The notes under the pieces: model-generated
The model's database searches: none
What the model was told of the DNA's origin: nothing
The model's input: only the letters and a program-made list of their open reading frames with translations
Part shown: positions 60,893-64,000 of the stretch, one piece after another
Position numbering within the stretch: the first letter of the stretch is position 1
Layout of the letters: the number at the start of each line of letters is the position of its first letter
Position numbers and translations under genes: made by a program
NCBI RefSeq assembly: GCF_017876165.1
Contig: NZ_JAGINQ010000004.1
Location: forward strand, 365,452-429,451
Length of the DNA stretch: 64,000 nt
Source of the DNA: Azospirillum soli
Lineage (GTDB): Bacteria > Pseudomonadota > Alphaproteobacteria > Azospirillales > Azospirillaceae
Direction: 5' to 3'

Positions 60893-61830
60893 CCGACCTG
60901 TTGTCCGCCCTGCACCTTCTGCGCCCGTGGTGGCTGCTGCTGCTCGTTCCCGCAGTGGTCCTGTGGTGGCTCGACCGCCGGACGGGCGATCCGTTGCAGC
61001 CCTGGCGGGTCGTCATGGATCCGGGTCTTCTGGCTCACCTGACCGTCGGCGGCGAGCGCACCCGACGCCTCGCACCGGGTACAATGCTGTTTCTCGGCTG
61101 GCTCCTTGGGATTGTGGCGATAGCCGGGCCGACCTGGCGGCGTGAGCCCTCCCTGTTCGCCGACGCCGCCCCGCCCGCCATGATCGTCCTGCGCGTGACG
61201 CCCACCATGATGGCGCCCGACCTGCCGCCGACCCGCCTCGAACGGGCACGGCAGAAAATCTCCGACCTGCTCGACCAGCGGGAAGGCGCGGCCACCGGCC
61301 TCGTCGCCTACAGCGGTTCGGCGCATCTGGTTCTCCCGCCGACGGTGGACAAGGACGTCGTGCTGACCATGGCGCGCGCCCTGTCGCCGGAGGTCATGCC
61401 GCGCGAGGGGGACCAGCTCGCCCCGGCGGTGATGCTGGCAACGCGCGTGCTGGCGGAGGGCAAGCGTGGCGGTTCGGTGGTCGTCCTGGCCGACACGGCG
61501 GCGCCCGATCAGGTCGGTGCGCTGCGGGCATCGGAAAACGGCGCCGGTCGGCCGCCAACCATCCTGTGGGCCATGGTGCCACCCGGCCGCGCCGCTCAGG
61601 ACACCGCGTTGCAGGGTGCCGTTGCCGCGTTGAACGCCCGTCTGGTCGAGGTGACCGTCGATGTCGCCGATGCCGTATCCATCGCCCGCCGCCTGGAATC
61701 CGCGACCGCTCCGGCGGCGGCCGGCCAGGAGGACGAAGCCCGCTGGCAGGATGCCGGCTATTGGTTGACACCGCTGATCGCGGCGCTGGTGCTCGGATGG
61801 TTCCGGCGCGGCTGGCGGCTGCCCGCGTGA
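60889..61830 (+). CDS. BatB-like membrane protein with degenerate VWA domain
   Basis: A 313-residue protein with N-terminal spans (LLRPWWLLLLVPAVVLWWLDRR and LAPGTMLFLGWLLGIVAIAGP), a VWA-like domain, and a C-terminal span (YWLTPLIAALVLGWF). The layout and PPTRLERARQKISDLLDQREG match BatB. But the MIDAS position reads RVTPTM (residues 102-107), where the family has DxSxS, so metal binding is probably lost. It overlaps the neighbouring BatA-like gene by 4 nt. Confidence 0.85.
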   Translation: MTDLLSALHLLRPWWLLLLVPAVVLWWLDRRTGDPLQPWRVVMDPGLLAHLTVGGERTRRLAPGTMLFLGWLLGIVAIAGPTWRREPSLFADAAPPAMIVLRVTPTMMAPDLPPTRLERARQKISDLLDQREGAATGLVAYSGSAHLVLPPTVDKDVVLTMARALSPEVMPREGDQLAPAVMLATRVLAEGKRGGSVVVLADTAAPDQVGALRASENGAGRPPTILWAMVPPGRAAQDTALQGAVAALNARLVEVTVDVADAVSIARRLESATAPAAAGQEDEARWQDAGYWLTPLIAALVLGWFRRGWRLPA

Positions 61831-61838
61831 GGAGCGCC

Positions 61839-62546
61839 ATGGCTGAGCGAGCGAGAGACGAACCGGGCGCAGTTGCCATGCGACTGAAGGCTGTTCGGCG
61901 CGGAGTGGAACGAAACGCCTTCGTCGGTCTTTTCGTCGGTGTCCTCCTGACCCTGATCGGCGCGGCGCTGCTCGTCGGCTGGAGGGATCTGTGGGCAACG
62001 CCCGACCAGCGCGGCCGCTGGCTGCTGGAGCGGGGCCGGTACGCGGAGGCCGCCGGGGCCTTCATCGACCCGATGTGGCGCGGTGTGGCCTTGATGAAGG
62101 CCGGCAATTTCAAGGACGCGGCGCCACAGTTTGCCGGCACGGACACCGCCGAGGCCGCGTACGATCAAGGCAACGCCCTGGTGATGCTGGGAAAATACGA
62201 CGACGCGGTCGCCCGCTACGACCGGGCGCTCGCGCTCAGGCCCGGCTGGGCGGACGCCGAGGCGAACCGGGCGCTCGCCCGTCTGCGGGCGGATCGCATT
62301 CGGACGCAAGGGGGTGACGAAGGCGACACCGAGGATGACCCGGACGACGTCGTTTACGACAAGACCAAGAAGGATGGCGGCAAGGACACGGAGACCGCCG
62401 GTGGCGCCCCCATGAGCGACGAGGCGATCCGCGCCCTGTGGCTCAAGCGGGTGCAGACGCAGCCGGCGGATTTTTTGCGGGCGCGTTTCGCCTACCAGCT
62501 TCAGGCAGCCCCCGAATCCGGCGGCTCTCCGGGAGGACCACCGTGA
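61839..62546 (+). CDS. BatC-like tetratricopeptide membrane protein
   Basis: A 235-residue protein with one N-terminal span (FVGLFVGVLLTLIGAALLVGW). TPR-like helices follow (GRYAEAAGAFIDPMWRGVALMKAGNFKDAAPQFAG, AAYDQGNALVMLGKYDDAVARYDRALALRPGWADAEANRALARL), then an acidic, charged C-terminal region (DEGDTEDDPDDVVYDKTKK). This is the BatC layout. GAGGAG precedes the ATG. Its stop overlaps the GTG of the BatD gene. Confidence 0.88.
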   Translation: MAERARDEPGAVAMRLKAVRRGVERNAFVGLFVGVLLTLIGAALLVGWRDLWATPDQRGRWLLERGRYAEAAGAFIDPMWRGVALMKAGNFKDAAPQFAGTDTAEAAYDQGNALVMLGKYDDAVARYDRALALRPGWADAEANRALARLRADRIRTQGGDEGDTEDDPDDVVYDKTKKDGGKDTETAGGAPMSDEAIRALWLKRVQTQPADFLRARFAYQLQAAPESGGSPGGPP

Positions 62547-63898
62547 CCCTTGCCCACGCGTTGCATCGGCTCCGCTGGATAGCCGGCTGGCTGGCGATGG
62601 GGCTGTCCTGTTGTGGCACGGTCGTCGGTTCGGCTCGCGCGGCCGATGGAACGGACGCCGCTTCGGTCGTCGTCCGCACCTCGACCCGTCCGGACCAGGA
62701 CGCCGTCATCGGACAGCACATACGGTTGTTCGTCGATGTGCTGTTTCGGGACGGGATGGCCCACCCGCCACGGGTTACCCTGCCGGGCATGGACGCCGCG
62801 CAGGCCTTCCGCTTCGAGACGCAGGCAACCTCGCTCAGCGACAGCATCAAGGGGCGGAGCTATGTTGGTCAGCGCTTCGAATTCGCCCTGTACGCACGGC
62901 GCGGCGGCACCCTCGTCGTGCCGGCAGCGACCGTCACGCTTCTCGACCGTGCGGGGCATGAAACCGGCGTGGCTCATGGCACGGAACTGAGGCTGTCCAT
63001 CACCGTACCTCCGGGAGTTGATCCAGCGCAGGCGGTGACGGCGTCCACGCGGCTGAGCGCGCACGAGTCATGGGCGCCGGCGCCGGACACGGCGTTCAAG
63101 GCCGGTGACGCCTTGGTCCGCACCATCACGCGGGAGGTCACCGACGTTCCGGGCAGCGCGCTTCAGGACATCCATTTTCCGGCGCCGGATGGGGTCCGCG
63201 TCTATGGCGAATCCCCCAGGATCGACGACAAGGTCGAACGTGGCGAGGTCACCGGGGAGCGCGTCGATCGGGCCACCTACGTCTTCGAGAAGGAGGGCGC
63301 CTTCGACCTGCCGGCGCTGTCGCAGACATGGTGGGACCTGGAGGCGGGCCGGCTGCGCACCGTCACCTTCCCAGCGGTTCGCGTGACCGTTGCCGCCCCG
63401 GTTCCTTCGGCCATGCCGTCGGACGGTGCGTCAGCTGGCAACCCTGGACATATCTGGATGCTGGTGGGGTTCGTCGGCGGAGCCTTCCTGCTGATCGTTG
63501 TCATTGGTCGGGTAAGGGCCCGGCTGGGGGCGGTGCGGGAGGAGCGACGCGTCCAACGGCAGCAGTCGGAACGGAACGCGTTCGATGTGCTGCTGGAGGC
63601 CTGCCGAGGTGCCGATTCCCATGCCATTTATACGGCTTTCGTCCAATGGCGTGACCGGCTCCCCGAACGGTGCTGGCGGGATGGCGAAGCGGGCGGAGCG
63701 CGGCTTATGCTTGCTGCAAAGGACTTGGAGCGCTCCCTGTTCGGTGGCGGGGCCTCGACGCATGCATGGTCGGTGGAGCAAAGCCGGAGTTTGGCTGACA
63801 CCTTGCGGGCTCTACGATCGGATCTCCTGCGAACGCGGACCTTATCGACCGCCAGGGTTCTTCCGCCGCTTAACCCTGCTCACCCTTCGTCAACGTGA
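62543..63898 (+). CDS. BatD-like membrane protein
   Basis: A 451-residue protein with a signal peptide (IAGWLAMGLSCCGTVVGSARA). A beta-rich periplasmic oxygen-tolerance (BatD) region follows (IGQHIRLFVDVLFRDG, GRSYVGQRFEFALYARRGGTLVVPAATVTLL, ATYVFEKEGAFDLPALSQTWWDLEAGRLRTVTFPAVRVTV). A late membrane span (HIWMLVGFVGGAFLLIVVIGRV) precedes a cytoplasmic helical tail. The GTG at 62543 overlaps the previous stop as GTGA with GGGAGG upstream. It is the last gene of the operon; an IS66-type end starts 7 bp after its stop. Confidence 0.9.
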   Translation: MTLAHALHRLRWIAGWLAMGLSCCGTVVGSARAADGTDAASVVVRTSTRPDQDAVIGQHIRLFVDVLFRDGMAHPPRVTLPGMDAAQAFRFETQATSLSDSIKGRSYVGQRFEFALYARRGGTLVVPAATVTLLDRAGHETGVAHGTELRLSITVPPGVDPAQAVTASTRLSAHESWAPAPDTAFKAGDALVRTITREVTDVPGSALQDIHFPAPDGVRVYGESPRIDDKVERGEVTGERVDRATYVFEKEGAFDLPALSQTWWDLEAGRLRTVTFPAVRVTVAAPVPSAMPSDGASAGNPGHIWMLVGFVGGAFLLIVVIGRVRARLGAVREERRVQRQQSERNAFDVLLEACRGADSHAIYTAFVQWRDRLPERCWRDGEAGGARLMLAAKDLERSLFGGGASTHAWSVEQSRSLADTLRALRSDLLRTRTLSTARVLPPLNPAHPSST

Positions 63899-63905
63899 TT
63901 GGATC

Positions 63906-64000
63906 GTAAGCGGTGTTCTCAGGCCACGGCGGGTTCCGCCTGCCGGGTATGGCCCCAGGGCAGGAGCTCATCGAGCTTGGTGATCGGATGGCCGCTGGCG
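63906..64000 (-). mobile_element. IS66 family insertion sequence, 3' end (runs off the window)
   Basis: The end GTAAGCGGTGTTCTC at 63906 has the GTAAGCG start typical of IS66 inverted repeats. The reverse frame from the window edge to a TGA at 63919 reads ASGHPITKLDELLPWGHTRQAEPAVA, the characteristic C-terminus of IS66 transposases (HPIT-x-DELLPW). The element lies 7 bp downstream of the batD stop, so batD is not interrupted. The rest is outside the window. Confidence 0.85.

Overview
The window looks like chromosomal DNA of a high-GC alphaproteobacterium, most likely Azospirillum or a close relative in the Rhodospirillales. This is inferred from the rpoD-dnaG-yqeY-carA order, a GcrA cell-cycle regulator, pssA-psd coupling, ExoD and the strongly GC3-biased coding. 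No database was searched, so the genus is an inference. No tRNA, rRNA or CRISPR array was recognised.

Positions 1-34,950 are mostly core genome. The order is rpoD (partial), dnaG, a YqeY-like protein and carA; small envelope genes; a large hybrid histidine kinase; a tightly coupled operon of PIG-L deacetylase, GT4 glycosyltransferase, BioF2-like acyltransferase, GT-like protein and GNAT enzyme; a secreted HExxH protein; serA; arsC-prmB; a second hybrid kinase; pssA-psd; a LysM protein; a cytochrome c pair; a LOG protein; icd; exoD; gcrA; an ECF sigma/anti-sigma pair; a second, structurally different isocitrate dehydrogenase; and a CYP152-type P450.

Positions 34,956-46,172 form an 11.2-kb accessory element with visibly lower GC. 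It is bounded by 26-bp perfect terminal inverted repeats and flanked by a 6-bp direct repeat (ATCATT). It carries an IS1595-type transposase, two coiled-coil/winged-helix proteins, a KilA-N protein, an XRE regulator next to palindromic operators, an OLD-family ATPase/nuclease gene followed by an AbiJ-like gene (a probable anti-phage module), and a run of small unknown genes that includes one HEPN-like protein. A 203-bp MITE-like remnant lies near its right end. The element sits in a palindrome-rich intergenic region between the P450 gene and a Bax-inhibitor-1/YccA gene.

Positions 46,689-64,000 return to high GC. After the YccA gene, a CoxE-like VWA protein and an HD hydrolase comes an IS5-type remnant. 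Then there is an eroding sulfatase region: an arylsulfatase pseudogene with a large internal deletion, and a formylglycine-generating enzyme lacking an N-terminal block. DUF2950 and DUF3300 envelope proteins, an outer-membrane protein and a periplasmic HAD phosphatase follow. Next is a complete overlapping MoxR-DUF58-DUF4381-BatA-BatB-BatC-BatD operon. An IS66-type element begins 7 bp after batD and runs off the window.
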